64,000 nucleotides of DNA. Origin: Litorisediminicola beolgyonensis. GTDB lineage: Bacteria > Pseudomonadota > Alphaproteobacteria > Rhodobacterales > Rhodobacteraceae. Position numbers and translations under genes: made by a program. Under the pieces are notes generated by a model. That model worked only from the letters and a program-made list of their open reading frames with translations. It had not been told where the DNA came from and searched no databases. Within the stretch, counting starts at the first letter, position 1. Each line of letters opens with the position of its first letter. Shown in pieces: positions 25,687-33,519 of this stretch. The stretch covers positions 246,500-310,499 of the forward strand of contig NZ_JBHTMU010000001.1 of assembly GCF_042679605.1 (NCBI RefSeq), read 5' to 3'.

Positions 25687-26334
25687 TCACTCCAGACCGG
25701 CGATGACCGCACGCAGCGTGTCGATGCCCCAGCCTTCCTCGGACGAGGTCACGATCAGTTCGGGATAGGCCGCCGGGTGCTTGGACAGCGCCGCGCGAAC
25801 CTGCGCGAGGATCTTCGCGCGGTCCTTTTCCTTCACCTTGTCCGCCTTGGTCAGGACGCATTGGAAGGTCACGGCGGAGCGGTCGAGCAGGGTCAGGATC
25901 TCCTCGTCCACGGATTTAGCCCCGTGCCGCGCGTCGATCAGGACAAAGGCTCGGCGCAGGGTGGCCCGGCCCGAGAGATAGGCCTTGAGCAAGCGCTGCC
26001 AGGTCTCCACGACCCTGACCGGCGCGTTGGCGTAGCCGTAGCCGGGCAGGTCGACGAGATAGCGCGTGTCGCCAAGGGTGAAGAAGTTGATCTCTTGGGT
26101 GCGGCCCGGCGTGTTCGAAGCCCGCGCCAGTCCCTTGCGCCCGGTCAGGGCGTTGATCAGGCTCGACTTGCCGACATTGGACCGGCCGGCGAAGCAGACC
26201 TCGACCCGGTCGTCGGGCGGCAGCCCGTCCATCGCGACGACGCCCTTCAGGAACTCGGCGCCACCGGCAAAGAGCTTGCGCCCGCGCTCGCGGCTGGGCT
26301 CGTCGATCTCGGTTTCGGGAAAGGGAAGCGTCAT
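25687..26334 (-). CDS. ysxC: ribosome biogenesis GTPase EngB/YsxC
   Basis: 215 residues. G1 is GRSNVGKSS, the switch region is SNTPGRTQEINFF, G3 is DLPGYG and G4 is TKAD. It is an essential GTPase for large-subunit ribosome assembly. The start overlaps the MOSC gene stop (ATGA). The gene order yidC-MOSC-ysxC-argB forms one minus-strand unit and is common in Rhodobacterales. Confidence 0.95.
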   Translation of the reverse strand: MTLPFPETEIDEPSRERGRKLFAGGAEFLKGVVAMDGLPPDDRVEVCFAGRSNVGKSSLINALTGRKGLARASNTPGRTQEINFFTLGDTRYLVDLPGYGYANAPVRVVETWQRLLKAYLSGRATLRRAFVLIDARHGAKSVDEEILTLLDRSAVTFQCVLTKADKVKEKDRAKILAQVRAALSKHPAAYPELIVTSSEEGWGIDTLRAVIAGLE

Positions 26335-27083
26335 GCCGCGCGCTCCGCATGATCGCCGCGGGCCACGCGTCCGGGCGCGATGCACATGGCCTGGACCGAG
26401 GAATCCTGGTGGCCCCAGCTTCGCAGCGCCTTGAGCGTGTCGGCGTCGCGTTTGCCGGTCTCGGGATTGGCTTCGGTGGCACGGCAGCGCTCGGTGCGTT
26501 CGGTGATCTCGAAGACCGCGTCGCCGACCCGGAGGCGCTTGCCGACGAGGTCGAACTCTTCCCACGGCGCCAGCCCGTCGAGCCACAGGTTGCCGCGCCA
26601 GCGATGGATCGAGAGCGGCGTGCCGACGCGCTCCTGCACGGCGCGATGCGTCGCCATGTTGCAGATCGTGATGCCCGCATCGCTGCTGTCGGTGAACCCG
26701 CGCGTCGTGGCGCGGACCACGGCTTGCGGCGTCGGGCGGTCCGGATCGACCAGCGGCGTCACCCAGTCGAGCAGTTTCTGCGCGTCGGCCTCGGGATCGA
26801 CGGTGATCTCCGGGCGGCCCGGATGGGTCAGCGTCACGCGGGTTCCGTCTTCGGAGAGCGCCGCCGAGACCGCCATGAGCTGCGGCGAGGACGCACCCCG
26901 GATGAAGTGAAGGCACCGGGCCCAGGCGCCGCTGACCGCGTCCTCAGTGGCGCGCTCATGCGCGATGGCCCAAAGGCGGTCGCCCGGCATCGTCGAGCCT
27001 GCCGCGAAATGGGTTTCCGCGACCTCCTCCCGCCCGACCGCCTTGATCGGATGGCGGAGGAGGTGCGCGACGGTGGCGGTCAT
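26331..27083 (-). CDS. MOSC domain protein
   Basis: 250 residues. The N-terminal MOSC beta-barrel part (VAHLLRHPIKAVGREEV, GDRLWAIAHE) is followed by the MOSC core (RWRGNLWLDGLAPWEE, VGDAVFEITERTERCRATEANPETG, quoted in pieces). The cysteine in ERCRAT corresponds to the family cysteine that can bind molybdenum cofactor sulfur. The function is probably molybdenum-cofactor-dependent reduction or sulfur transfer; the substrate is unknown. It overlaps yidC and ysxC by 4 bp each. Confidence 0.85.
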   Translation of the reverse strand: MTATVAHLLRHPIKAVGREEVAETHFAAGSTMPGDRLWAIAHERATEDAVSGAWARCLHFIRGASSPQLMAVSAALSEDGTRVTLTHPGRPEITVDPEADAQKLLDWVTPLVDPDRPTPQAVVRATTRGFTDSSDAGITICNMATHRAVQERVGTPLSIHRWRGNLWLDGLAPWEEFDLVGKRLRVGDAVFEITERTERCRATEANPETGKRDADTLKALRSWGHQDSSVQAMCIAPGRVARGDHAERAA

Positions 27084-28876
27084 TTTTCGGCGGACTTCTT
27101 CTTGAAGCTTTTCTTGATGTTGCCGAACACGTCCGGCTTCATCCCCTGGCTGCGCATGATCAGGTATTGCTGGGTGAAGGTGATCGTGTTGTTCGCGATC
27201 CAGTAGACCACGAGGCCGCTGGCAAAGCCGCCCAGCATGAACATGAAGACCCAGGGCATCCAGGCAAAGATCATCTGCTGGGTGGGGTCGGCGGGCGCCG
27301 GATTGAGCTTCTGCTGGAGCCACATCGAGATGCCGAGGAGCAGCGGCAGGATGCCGATGAAGGCCAGCGCCAGGAGCGATCCGGGCTCGGGCACGCCCCA
27401 GGGGAACAGCCCGAAGCCGTTCATGATCGAGGTCGGATCGGGCGCAGACAGGTCCTGGAACGGTCCGAAGAACGGTGCGTGGCGCAGCTCGAGCGTGACG
27501 AAGATCACCTTGTAGAGCGAGAAGAAGATCGGGATCTGCAGAAGGATCGGCAGGCAGCCCGAGGCGGGGTTCACCTTGTTCTTCTTGTAGAGCTCCATCA
27601 TGCCCTTCTGGAGCGCCTCGCGGTCGTCGCCGGCACGCTCCTTGAGCTTCTCCATCTCGGGCTGAAGCTCCTTCATCTTCGCCATCGAGACGTAGGATTT
27701 GTAAGCGAGGGGGAAGAGCAGCGCCTTGATCAGCAGCGTGAGCGAGATGATCGCGATGCCCATGTTGCCGATCAAGAGGTTCAGGTGGTGCAGCACCCAG
27801 AAGATCGGCTTGGTGAGGAAGAAGAACCAGCCCCAGTCGATGGAATCGACAAAGCGATCCACGCCGCCTTTCTGGTAGTCGCGGATCACCTCCCACTCCT
27901 TTGCGCCCGCGAAAAGACGGGTCGCGACCTGGCTGGCCTCGCCCGCGGCGAGCGTCATCGTCGGCAGCTGCGCCCGGGTCTGGTAGATGTCGCGAGCGGT
28001 GTCGTATTTCTCGACCGCGCGGAACGGCGTGCCAGCCTGGGGGATGAGGGTCGCCATCCAGTAATGGTCGGTGAAGCCGATCCAGCCGTTCTCGGTCACA
28101 TCGATGATCTCGGCCGGGCCGCCTTCGGCCGCGTCGGTGTCGAGCTCGGTCAGGTCATCCCAGCTGGTCTCGGTCAGGGTGCCGTCGCTCATGACGATGG
28201 CGCCCTCGTGCAGGATGAAGAAGTTCTTCGCGTTTTCGGGCTCGCCATGCCGCGCGATGAGGCCATAGGGCGCGAGGCTGACCGCGTCGCCGGAGCCGTT
28301 GGCCACCTCCTGCGTGACGGTGAACATGTAGTCGGCGTCGACCGACAGCGTGCGTCGGAAGGTGAGGCCCGCCGGGCTCTCCCAGCTCAGCGTGACGGGC
28401 GTATCCGGAGTGAGCGTCGGCTCGCCCTCGACCTGCCACTCGGTGCTCGGGCCGGGCACGTCGCTGAACTCGAGGCCGGAACCCGGCGCCCAGCCGTGCA
28501 GGGCGTAATAGGATTGGTCGCCGCCCGCGGGATTGAAGAGATGCACGATCTCGGAATTCGGAGCGATGGTCTCGGTGTAGTCCTTGAGCTGCAGATCGTC
28601 GATCCGTCCCCCGAGGAGCGAGATCGAGCCGGTCAGGCGCGGCGTGTCGATGGCGATCCGCGGGCTGTTTTCCGCGGAGACATCGCTCGTCGTGGTGATC
28701 GGCGTGTCCGGCGCCGCGCTCGGAGACACTATGGGGCCGCCGTCGACGGTCTCGGCCGTGGTGGTCGGCGCGTCGGGTGCGGGCTGCTCGGGCGGCGGGA
28801 ACAGCAGGAACCAGACCAGAATGACCGCGAAGCTGAGCGCCGTGGCGAGAATGAGGTTCTTGTTCTGATCGTCCAT
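27080..28876 (-). CDS. yidC: membrane protein insertase YidC
   Basis: 598 residues. An N-terminal anchor helix (NLILATALSFAVILVWFLLF) is followed by a Thr/Pro/Ala-rich linker and the large periplasmic P1 beta-domain (about 60-340). The conserved C-terminal five-helix insertase domain includes GCLPILLQIPIFFSLYKV and VVYWIANNTITFTQQYLI. It inserts and folds inner-membrane proteins with or without SecYEG. The usual rpmH-rnpA-yidD genes lie 4.4-6.2 kb upstream on the same strand, not adjacent. Confidence 0.96.
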   Translation of the reverse strand: MDDQNKNLILATALSFAVILVWFLLFPPPEQPAPDAPTTTAETVDGGPIVSPSAAPDTPITTTSDVSAENSPRIAIDTPRLTGSISLLGGRIDDLQLKDYTETIAPNSEIVHLFNPAGGDQSYYALHGWAPGSGLEFSDVPGPSTEWQVEGEPTLTPDTPVTLSWESPAGLTFRRTLSVDADYMFTVTQEVANGSGDAVSLAPYGLIARHGEPENAKNFFILHEGAIVMSDGTLTETSWDDLTELDTDAAEGGPAEIIDVTENGWIGFTDHYWMATLIPQAGTPFRAVEKYDTARDIYQTRAQLPTMTLAAGEASQVATRLFAGAKEWEVIRDYQKGGVDRFVDSIDWGWFFFLTKPIFWVLHHLNLLIGNMGIAIISLTLLIKALLFPLAYKSYVSMAKMKELQPEMEKLKERAGDDREALQKGMMELYKKNKVNPASGCLPILLQIPIFFSLYKVIFVTLELRHAPFFGPFQDLSAPDPTSIMNGFGLFPWGVPEPGSLLALAFIGILPLLLGISMWLQQKLNPAPADPTQQMIFAWMPWVFMFMLGGFASGLVVYWIANNTITFTQQYLIMRSQGMKPDVFGNIKKSFKKKSAEK

Positions 28877-29201
28877 GTGTCGGGCCGCTTTTCGGGTCTC
28901 TGGGTCAGCCCCGGGTTCAACAGGGCGCGACCGGGAAGGTCAAGCGGAATCCCCGTGAGGAAACCTGCGTCACAGGGCTCTCTGCGCCTCTTGCAGGTGA
29001 CGGGGGAGGTGAGACCCGTTGGCTCGACTTTGGTATGCCGTGGGTTCTGTTTGCTCGGATCACTTGGTGGCTGCGCGATCGCCAAATTCCCCATGTCGGC
29101 TGGAATGAAGGTGAGCCTGATTGGGAAATCGCGACGTCAGTGCTCTTTCCTACCGCGCTGCACCCGGTATCCGGCCCCTCCCAAGCCAGACCGGTCGTCG
29201 C
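28877..29201. other. gene-free stretch between yidC and the EAL gene
   Basis: No convincing gene is seen; open frames here have atypical composition and no family resemblance. It should contain the yidC promoter on the minus strand. The only structure I see is a long interrupted inverted repeat, ACCTGC and CGTCAC (about 28970) with GCAGGT and GTGACG (about 28995), which could form a leader hairpin. Confidence 0.4.
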
Positions 29202-30719
29202 TCAGTTGCGAAGCGGCGCGATGTTCACCGTCGGCATCAGACGTTGGGCGTGTTCGTTGGCCCAGGCCACGAATTGCGCGGCGGGAAGGGGGCGCGCGAT
29301 GCCGAAGCCCTGCACGTGGTCGCACCCGAGCTGCGCCAGGGTGGTGTGTTCGCCCGCGCTTTCGACACCTTCGGCGAGCGTCTCCAGGCCAAGCTGGTCG
29401 GCGAGGCTGACGATGGCGCAGACGAGGCGGCGCTGGTCGTCGTCGCGGTCCGCGCGCGTCACGAAGCTGCGGTCGATCTTGAGACGGTGAACGGAGAGCG
29501 AGCGCAGGGTGGAAATCGCCGCGCGGCCGGTGCCGAAATCGTCGAGATCGATATGGCATCCCAGTTCGGCCAGGGCGGACACGTTCCGGGCGATGTCGCA
29601 GCTGCAGTTCTCGGCGACGACGGTTTCCAGGATTTCCAGACCGATCCGCGAGGGTGCCAGGTCATGACGGTCCAGAGCCCAGGACAGCCGGTCGACCAGG
29701 CGCGGATTGCGCAGCTCCTGCATCGAGAGGTTCACGCTCACGCGCGGAACCTCGATCCCGGCTTCGTCCCAGCGTGTCAGCGCCTCTAGCGCATGGTCGA
29801 GCATGATCTCGCCCAGATGTTCGATGCGCCCCGCGGCCTCGAGCGCCGGAAGAAACTGGCCGGGTGAGATCACACCCCGATCGGGGTGGACCCAGCGTGC
29901 GAGCGCCTCGACACCGCTGATGCGCCCGGTCGAGGTGCAAATCTGCGGCTGGAACCAGGGTTGGACCTGCCCGGCCTCCAGCGCGTGCCCGGCCTCGCTG
30001 CGGATGATCCTGCGCATGGCGTGGTTGGCATCGACACCGTCGGACCAGGCGCGGATGATCGAGGGCCCTTCGGCCTCGGCTTCGGCGAGGGCGGTGCGCA
30101 CCGCGTCGAGCAGCTCGTCCCCGCATGCATCCTTGGGCAGCCGCGAGGAGCCGCAGAACCCGATGGCGCAGCGGAAGACGTGGTCTTCGCCGTTGACGCG
30201 CGCGGGCTCTTCGAGCGCGGACTGGATCCGGGCGGCGATCTTCAGCTGTGCTTCGAGATCGAGGCGCAGGGCGGGTTCGATGAAGGCAATGAAGAGCGCG
30301 TCGCCGATCCGCATGGCGCTGTCCCGGGTCCGGAGCGCCCCCTGGATGCGTCGCAGGCAAAGATCGCGCGCGTTGCGGGCCTGCGCGGTTTCCCACTGGT
30401 TCTTTTCAAGCCCGAGACCGGAAACCGAAATCATCATGCACGCGGTGTTAAGACGTTCCGAACGCGCGCGGGTCAGAAGGTCGTTGGCGATCTCTTCTGC
30501 CCGGTCGCTGTCGATCAGGCTGGGCGGAGCGGCGTCGGCAGCCGGCGGGCTGCCGGATGGCAGAGACAGGATTGCGGCCGAGGCGAGAAGCGCCACGGAG
30601 ATCAGGAGCGGGTCGAGCCCCACGAGCGGCGCGAGCGGCACGAGGACCAGCAGACCGGCAAGCGCGGATCTGCGACGCAGCTGGATCGTTCTGAGGCGAC
30701 CGGCGAAAAACTGGAGCAT
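29202..30719 (-). CDS. cyclic-di-GMP phosphodiesterase with degenerate GGDEF and intact EAL domain
   Basis: 505 residues. Two N-terminal membrane helices (about 18-55) precede a GGDEF-like domain whose signature is replaced by RIGDALF, and a C-terminal EAL domain. The EAL residues are intact: VEALARW, SVNLSMQE, GLEILE, DDFGTG, KIDRSFV, EGVES and VQGFGIARPL. It should hydrolyse c-di-GMP at the membrane, while the GGDEF part is at most regulatory. It is transcribed alone, downstream of ttcA. Confidence 0.9.
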   Translation of the reverse strand: MLQFFAGRLRTIQLRRRSALAGLLVLVPLAPLVGLDPLLISVALLASAAILSLPSGSPPAADAAPPSLIDSDRAEEIANDLLTRARSERLNTACMMISVSGLGLEKNQWETAQARNARDLCLRRIQGALRTRDSAMRIGDALFIAFIEPALRLDLEAQLKIAARIQSALEEPARVNGEDHVFRCAIGFCGSSRLPKDACGDELLDAVRTALAEAEAEGPSIIRAWSDGVDANHAMRRIIRSEAGHALEAGQVQPWFQPQICTSTGRISGVEALARWVHPDRGVISPGQFLPALEAAGRIEHLGEIMLDHALEALTRWDEAGIEVPRVSVNLSMQELRNPRLVDRLSWALDRHDLAPSRIGLEILETVVAENCSCDIARNVSALAELGCHIDLDDFGTGRAAISTLRSLSVHRLKIDRSFVTRADRDDDQRRLVCAIVSLADQLGLETLAEGVESAGEHTTLAQLGCDHVQGFGIARPLPAAQFVAWANEHAQRLMPTVNIAPLRN

Positions 30720-30779
30720 GAGAAGGATGTTTCCGGTTTGTTCCGTCGGTCACCCTAGGCCACCGGAATGAACAGCCGC

Positions 30780-31649
30780 TTAATGCCCGTCGGCCTCTTT
30801 TGCCGCCTTTTCGGAGATTTCGACGGATCCGCGCTCCAAACCGGCGAAATCGAACAGCTTCGGGTCCAGAAGATGCGACGGCCGGGCGTTCATCAGCGCG
30901 CGGAACATGACCTGCCGCCGACCGGGCGCGTTGCGCTCCCAGCCGTCGAGGATCTGCTTGACCTGCTGGCGCTGCAGCCCGTCCTGCGAGCCGCAGAGAT
31001 CGCAGGGGATGATCGGGTAGGCCATCGCGCGGGCGAAACGGTCGCAATCGGCCTCGGCGACATGGGCGAGGGGGCGGTAGACGAAGAGATCGCCTTCTTC
31101 GTTCACGAGCTTCGGCGGCATGGTCGCCAGCCGTCCGCCATGGAAGAGGTTCATGAAGAAGGTCTCGAGGATATCGTCGCGGTGATGGCCGAGAACGACC
31201 GCCGAGCAGCCTTCCTCGCGCGCGATCCGGTAGAGATGCCCGCGCCGGAGCCGCGAGCAGAGCGCGCAGAAAGTCCGGCCCTGCGGGATCTTATCCATCA
31301 CGACCGAATAGGTGTCCTGGTACTCAATCCGGTGCGCGACGCCGCGGTCTTCGAGGAACGCAGGTAGCACGGTTGCCGGAAAGCCCGGCTGCCCCTGGTC
31401 GAGATTGCAGGCCAGGATGTCGACCGGCAGAAGGCCGCGCCATTTCAGCTCGTGAAGGATGGCGAGCAGCGTGTAGCTGTCCTTGCCGCCCGAGAGGCAA
31501 ACCAGCCAGCGGGCGTCGCGCTCGATCATGCCGTATTGCTCGACCGCCTCGCGCACCTGCTGCACGAGCCGCTTGCGGAGCTTCTTGAACTCCGTGGTCT
31601 TGGGGGCGCCGCGGAAGAGCGGGTGGATATCGTCGGTCTCGTCGAGCAT
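30780..31649 (-). CDS. ttcA: tRNA 2-thiocytidine biosynthesis protein TtcA
   Basis: 289 residues. The PP-loop is SGGKDSYTLL. The iron-sulfur cysteine pairs are FCALCSRLRRG and IPCDLCGSQDG. GHHRDDILETFFMN matches TtcA. It makes 2-thiocytidine at position 32 of certain tRNAs, using ATP and a [4Fe-4S] cluster. The start is ATG 31649 (MLDETDDIHPLF); upstream extension would read into the hairpin after the DUF1127-like gene. Confidence 0.93.
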   Translation of the reverse strand: MLDETDDIHPLFRGAPKTTEFKKLRKRLVQQVREAVEQYGMIERDARWLVCLSGGKDSYTLLAILHELKWRGLLPVDILACNLDQGQPGFPATVLPAFLEDRGVAHRIEYQDTYSVVMDKIPQGRTFCALCSRLRRGHLYRIAREEGCSAVVLGHHRDDILETFFMNLFHGGRLATMPPKLVNEEGDLFVYRPLAHVAEADCDRFARAMAYPIIPCDLCGSQDGLQRQQVKQILDGWERNAPGRRQVMFRALMNARPSHLLDPKLFDFAGLERGSVEISEKAAKEADGH

Positions 31650-31707
31650 GGGCGCGGAGATACGCCAGAGGCGCGGTCTCGGCAATGGTCTTGGCTCGGA
31701 CGCTGGA

Positions 31708-31733
31708 CCGCGCCTCTCGCCGGAGAGGCGCGG
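31708..31733 (-). terminator. 11-bp perfect hairpin after the DUF1127-like gene
   Basis: CCGCGCCTCTC (31708-31718), 4-nt loop, GAGAGGCGCGG (31723-31733). No T-tract follows on either strand. It lies 18 bp beyond the DUF1127-like stop and about 60 bp before ttcA, and may be a 3'-end or processing structure. Confidence 0.5.
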
Positions 31734-31750
31734 TTGCGCGCGGCCGCCGG

Positions 31751-31990
31751 TCACAGGATCGGACGGATCGGCGGCAGCGTCTTCAGCGGGTCCGCGCGTT
31801 CGGGCGGCAGGCCGAGATCGCGCCTCAGATGCGGATCGAGATCCTGCGCCCGAAGTGGCGGAGGGCGAAGTTGCGGTGGCCGCAAGAGCGCGCGCAGCGC
31901 GGCGGCGAGGACCTTGAGCGCGCCGTGCCGCGCGATCAGGGCGTCGATGCTGGTGTCCGTCTGCGGAACGGGGTCGAGACTGCGGATCAT
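31751..31990 (-). CDS. DUF1127-like small protein
   Basis: 79 residues starting MIRSLDPVPQTDTSIDALIA. A helix is followed by a proline/arginine-rich linker and the C-terminal DLDPHLRRDLGLPPE, which matches the L-x-x-H-L-R-R-D-I/L-G-L signature of DUF1127. In Rhodobacter the DUF1127 protein CcaF1 is stress-induced and binds RNA; this protein is longer and proline-rich, so equivalence is not claimed. GGAG lies 9 nt before the ATG. A short ORF with a very strong ribosome site lies upstream on the same strand. Confidence 0.6.
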   Translation of the reverse strand: MIRSLDPVPQTDTSIDALIARHGALKVLAAALRALLRPPQLRPPPLRAQDLDPHLRRDLGLPPERADPLKTLPPIRPIL

Positions 31991-32206
31991 GTCAGATCTC
32001 CAGAGGGTAGGGCTGGCTTGGAGTGGAGATCCCGGCGCATCGACAAACGGATCCGGCACCGGACACGCATCGCGCGCGCCGAGACGGGGTTTGTTGATGC
32101 CGCACGGATATGGCCAGGACGCCCTACGGGCGCGGGTCACATCCTCGGGATCGGGTTTGCGGGGGCTCGCGACCGGCAGACGCTTCGGTGGCGAGAGAGG
32201 GAGGCG

Positions 32207-32287
32207 CTATCGGCGTCGTCGGAAGCCATTGCCGAAAAGAGCCTCGTGACAGCCGCCTGTCTGGGGACGATAGGTCGATACTGACAT
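32207..32287 (-). CDS. candidate 26-codon small ORF with a near-perfect Shine-Dalgarno
   Basis: ATG at 32287 is preceded by AAAGGAGGG (32302-32294) with a 6-nt spacer, the strongest ribosome site in the window. The predicted peptide starts MSVSTYRPQTGGCHEALF and ends in four arginine-rich residues before TAG at 32207. It could be a small protein or a leader peptide for the DUF1127-like gene 217 nt downstream. A second frame through the same DNA (stop at about 32137) is also open for 70 codons, so a frameshifted or differently started protein is possible. Confidence 0.35.
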   Translation of the reverse strand: MSVSTYRPQTGGCHEALFGNGFRRRR

Positions 32288-32293
32288 GTCGCG

Positions 32294-32334
32294 CCCTCCT
32301 TTGGCGTCCGGGGTGTCACTATCCGGAGGGATAG
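32294..32334 (-). promoter_or_regulatory. hairpin with anti-Shine-Dalgarno sequence
   Basis: On the minus strand CTATCC-CTCC-GGATAG (32334-32319) forms a 6-bp hairpin with a CTCC loop. Its CCCTCC is exactly complementary to GGAGGG of the ribosome site at 32299-32294. Two exclusive structures are therefore possible: a local hairpin with the ribosome site free, or CCCUCC paired to GGAGGG with translation blocked. This arrangement suggests translational control, for example by temperature or an sRNA. Confidence 0.4.
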
Positions 32335-32423
32335 CGCAGCTTCCGACATTCACCTAGAGCTTTTTCGCCCGACGCGGCCGGGCTGTGCCCAATGCGCAAG
32401 GATCGGGTCGGGGGCGTTCTGCG

Positions 32424-32651
32424 TCAGGTCTTCGGGGGAACCTCGTCGACCCCGGAGCCACCCCAGGGATGGCAGCGCAGGATGCGGCGCAAGGCGAGCC
32501 AGCCGCCCTTCATCGCGCCGTGGCGCGACAGGGCGGTCAGCGCGTAGGCGGAGCAGGAGGGGTGGAAGCGGCAATTATGGCCGACAAAGGGGGAAAAGGT
32601 CGCGCGGTAAGCCTTGACCAGAAGGCTCAGGGCGTGGGCCGCGGGGCTCAT
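32424..32651 (-). CDS. yidD: membrane protein insertion efficiency factor YidD
   Basis: A 75-residue small protein with the signature FVGHNCRFHPSCSAYALTAL and RILRCHPWGGSGVD. YidD assists YidC-dependent membrane insertion. The start ATG overlaps the rnpA stop (ATGA), matching the standard rpmH-rnpA-yidD order. Confidence 0.93.
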   Translation of the reverse strand: MSPAAHALSLLVKAYRATFSPFVGHNCRFHPSCSAYALTALSRHGAMKGGWLALRRILRCHPWGGSGVDEVPPKT

Positions 32652-33061
32652 GCGCGCGCGTGGAGCGTCTTCAGCGCGTAGCGCAGGTCCGATATCAGCG
32701 CCGGGAAGGGGCGATCGGCGGTGGCGCGGGGCTTGCCGATCAGCACGTAGTCCCAGCCGGGCCGGGCCATGCCTGGCAGAGACAGCCGTGCCGCTTCGCG
32801 CATGCGCCGCTTGGCGCGGTTCCGGGCGACGGCGTTGCCGACCTTCTTCGAGCAGGTGAAGCCGACACCGACATGGTCGCTGCCATCGTGCCGGGGCCGC
32901 CCCTGGATCAGCATCGACGCGGTGCCCTGCTTGTCGGCGCGGGCCGCGGCGAGAAATTGCGACCGTTTGCGCAGCACCTGAAGCTCGGGCGCACCCGCGC
33001 ATGACGACGCCGCCGGAGGCAGTGTCCCGGCTGCGAGCGCGGGGGCCTCCGGCGGCGTCAT
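32648..33061 (-). CDS. rnpA: ribonuclease P protein component
   Basis: 137 residues. The conserved core is RKRSQFLAAARADKQGT, GVGFTCSKKVGNAVARNRAKRRMREA (the RNR basic helix, quoted in pieces) and DYVLIGKPRATADR. It binds RNase P RNA to mature tRNA 5' ends. The N-terminal 28 residues, rich in Pro/Ala, are longer than in enterobacteria but begin MTPPEAP as in related alphaproteobacteria. It lies 28 bp after rpmH. Confidence 0.92.
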   Translation of the reverse strand: MTPPEAPALAAGTLPPAASSCAGAPELQVLRKRSQFLAAARADKQGTASMLIQGRPRHDGSDHVGVGFTCSKKVGNAVARNRAKRRMREAARLSLPGMARPGWDYVLIGKPRATADRPFPALISDLRYALKTLHARA

Positions 33062-33089
33062 GTCATACCCTCGTGCGGTCGTTGGGCGC

Positions 33090-33227
33090 TCAGGCGCTCA
33101 GCGACTTCCGGCCGCGGGCGCGGCGGGCGTTGAGGATCTTGCGGCCGGCCTTGGTGGCCATGCGCGCGCGGAACCCGTGGCGACGCTTGCGCACCAGGTT
33201 CGAAGGCTGAAACGTGCGTTTCGACAT
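33090..33227 (-). CDS. rpmH: 50S ribosomal protein L34
   Basis: 45 residues. The invariant [19 protein letters not shown] core and C-terminal RGRKSLSA are complete. It is first in the rpmH-rnpA-yidD transcript and has a near-consensus promoter about 70 bp upstream. Confidence 0.97.
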
Positions 33228-33297
33228 CGTTGCTCTCCGTCCGTCTGGCCCGCACCAATAAAGACTCAGGTCGGGCCGCATGAATCTCGAAGCCCGC

Positions 33298-33326
33298 GCT
33301 ATAGGGAAGGAGCGGGCGGCTGTCAA
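33298..33326 (-). promoter_or_regulatory. sigma-70 promoter of rpmH
   Basis: On the minus strand TTGACA (33326-33321, exact consensus), a 17-nt spacer, then TATAGC (33303-33298). Predicted transcription starts near 33291, giving a leader of about 64 nt. This is the best promoter match in the window, as expected for a ribosomal protein operon. Confidence 0.75.
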
Positions 33327-33519
33327 ACGGCTCGATCCGGGAAATTGCAACAATCGGAGCGCCCCGACTGCGGCGAAATGTTACAGAACCGCGGGTTTCG
33401 GCGTCAATCCGTCAACCCGCCGTGAGGCCTGTAGGCGGAACGCGTCTTCGGCCGCATGTTCGAGAGCAGGCAAGCGGCGCGATCCCAGAGGCGCGGCGCG
33501 ATCTCAAGGAGACGCGGAG

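Noticed and set aside
29035..29490. Plus-strand open frames overlapping the EAL gene
   Set aside because: They are antisense to a well-supported EAL domain, have arginine/serine-rich composition and show no family resemblance.
32137..32349. 70-codon open frame on the minus strand overlapping the 26-codon ORF
   Set aside because: Its start has no ribosome site and it runs through the hairpin and Shine-Dalgarno region; kept only as an alternative reading of that locus.
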